Positions 5,409 to 5,699 of a stretch of 5,699 nucleotides of DNA are shown here, piece after piece (position 1 is the stretch's first letter; the number at the start of each line of letters is the position of its first letter). A model generated the notes under the pieces. That model saw only the letters and a list, made by a program, of their open reading frames with translations. It was not told where the DNA came from and did no database searches. The position numbers and the translations under genes are program-made. This DNA comes from an uncultured bacterium. Its GTDB lineage: Bacteria > Patescibacteriota > Minisyncoccia > UBA6257 > Colwellbacteraceae. The DNA is taken from positions 1-5,699 of the forward strand of contig CAJVWL010000031.1 of assembly GCA_913009745.1 (NCBI GenBank), in the 5' to 3' direction.

Positions 5409-5579
5409 ATGAGGCAAAAATACCTACTTCTCTTACTTATTCTAATTATAGCCGGCTTTTTTCGTCTCGCAAACATAACAACCGTCCCGCCGGGCCTCTA
5501 TCCCGACGAAGCGATGAACGGAAATAATGCAATAGAGGCGTTAGAGACCGGAATTACTAACGGTGGTCTTAAAGTTTTC
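5409..5579 (+). CDS. GT-C membrane glycosyltransferase (GT39/ArnT-like), N-terminal fragment cut by adapter
   Basis: Fifty-seven codons are genomic before the adapter begins at 5580; the real gene must be much longer, since proteins of this kind usually run to several hundred residues. The start MRQKYLLLLLILIIAGFFRL is a positively charged N-terminus and the first membrane helix. It is followed by TTVPPGLYPDEAMNGNNAIEAL, the first outer loop. The PPGL-Y-PDEA pattern with its Asp-Glu pair is typical of PMT/ArnT-type transferases, where the acidic residue acts in catalysis on a polyprenyl-phosphate sugar donor outside the membrane. Likely roles are protein or surface-glycan glycosylation; the donor and acceptor cannot be read from this fragment. 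The frame continues without a stop through the adapter and poly-A to the window end, so a gene caller will append about 40 false residues. The start is the first ATG; a ribosome site at normal spacing is missing. Confidence 0.75.
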
Positions 5580-5656
5580 AGATCGGAAGAGCACACGTCT
5601 GAACTCCAGTCACATTCCTTTATCTCGTATGCCGTCTTCTGCTTGAAAAAAAAAAA
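5580..5656 (+). other. Illumina TruSeq index/P7 adapter with poly-A cap
   Basis: This is synthetic sequence: the 34-base read-2 adapter beginning AGATCGGAAGAGC (5580-5613), the 8-base index ATTCCTTT (5614-5621), the reverse complement of P7 (5622-5645) and an 11-base A run (5646-5656). It is the exact reverse complement of the left-end adapter, including the index. The base at 5580 is probably the A-tail added in library preparation, so genomic sequence ends at 5579. Confidence 0.98.
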
Positions 5657-5699
5657 TATCCTTTTTTCTTCTTTTTTCTTTTTCCTCTTTTCTTTTCTC
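5657..5699. other. Low-complexity pyrimidine tail after the adapter
   Basis: After the poly-A cap the sequence is almost only T and C. This is typical of base calls made after a read has passed the end of its template. It carries no biological feature. Confidence 0.9.

Noticed and set aside
187..5579. CRISPR array, tRNA, rRNA, riboswitch, transposase or phage gene
   Set aside because: No spaced direct repeats, cloverleaf-like arms, conserved RNA cores or integrase/transposase motifs were seen when reading both strands.
187..5579. Alternative genetic code with UGA as glycine, as in some Patescibacteria
   Set aside because: All complete genes run to full family length without in-frame TGA and end in TAA or TAG, so the standard bacterial code is enough.

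Overview
The window is an assembled bacterial contig with untrimmed Illumina adapter at both ends. Only about 187-5579 is genomic DNA. Positions 121-186 are a complete P7/index adapter, and 5580-5645 are its reverse complement with the same 8-base index. Each adapter is capped on its outer side by an 11-base homopolymer (T at 110-120, A at 5646-5656) and then by sequence of no clear origin (1-109 and 5657-5699). These parts should be removed before any biological reading. The two genes at the contig edges are cut at the adapter junctions.

The genomic part looks like a member of the Candidate Phyla Radiation (Patescibacteria). This is inferred from family features recalled from memory: a short-form ribosome hibernation factor directly upstream of secA, a SecA with an enlarged first nucleotide-binding domain and a C-terminal segment reading LWMNHL...SVRLRAYGQRDPLVEY, and a MurB with an extra segment between its GS.FKN motif and its C-terminal domain. 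The reading frames need no recoded stops: TAA is used throughout, with one TAG, and no in-frame TGA occurs. This argues against the UGA-glycine code of Gracilibacteria and SR1.

Layout, left to right. On the + strand come the last 50 residues of a family 2 glycosyltransferase (187-339), then an 85-residue basic single-pass membrane protein of unknown function (391-648) with a strong Shine-Dalgarno sequence. A hairpin at 655-686 sits between this gene and the convergent secA and probably terminates both. On the - strand, reading right to left, are a membrane-anchored protein of unknown function (start near 5393, end 4737), murB (4618-3671), hpf (3620-3312) and secA (3306-697). A candidate promoter lies in the 118-base gap before murB, so murB-hpf-secA could form one transcript. 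At the right edge a + strand membrane glycosyltransferase (GT-C/GT39-like) starts at 5409, head-to-head with the - strand gene, and is cut by adapter after 57 codons.

The gene set is mainly cell-envelope housekeeping: a peptidoglycan precursor enzyme, the Sec export motor, ribosome hibernation, and two glycosyltransferases probably making surface polysaccharide or glycoprotein. I found no CRISPR array, tRNA, rRNA, transposase or phage gene, and no convincing undescribed multi-gene system. The most consequential observation is that the perfect terminal inverted repeat of about 79 bases is an adapter artefact, not a mobile-element end.
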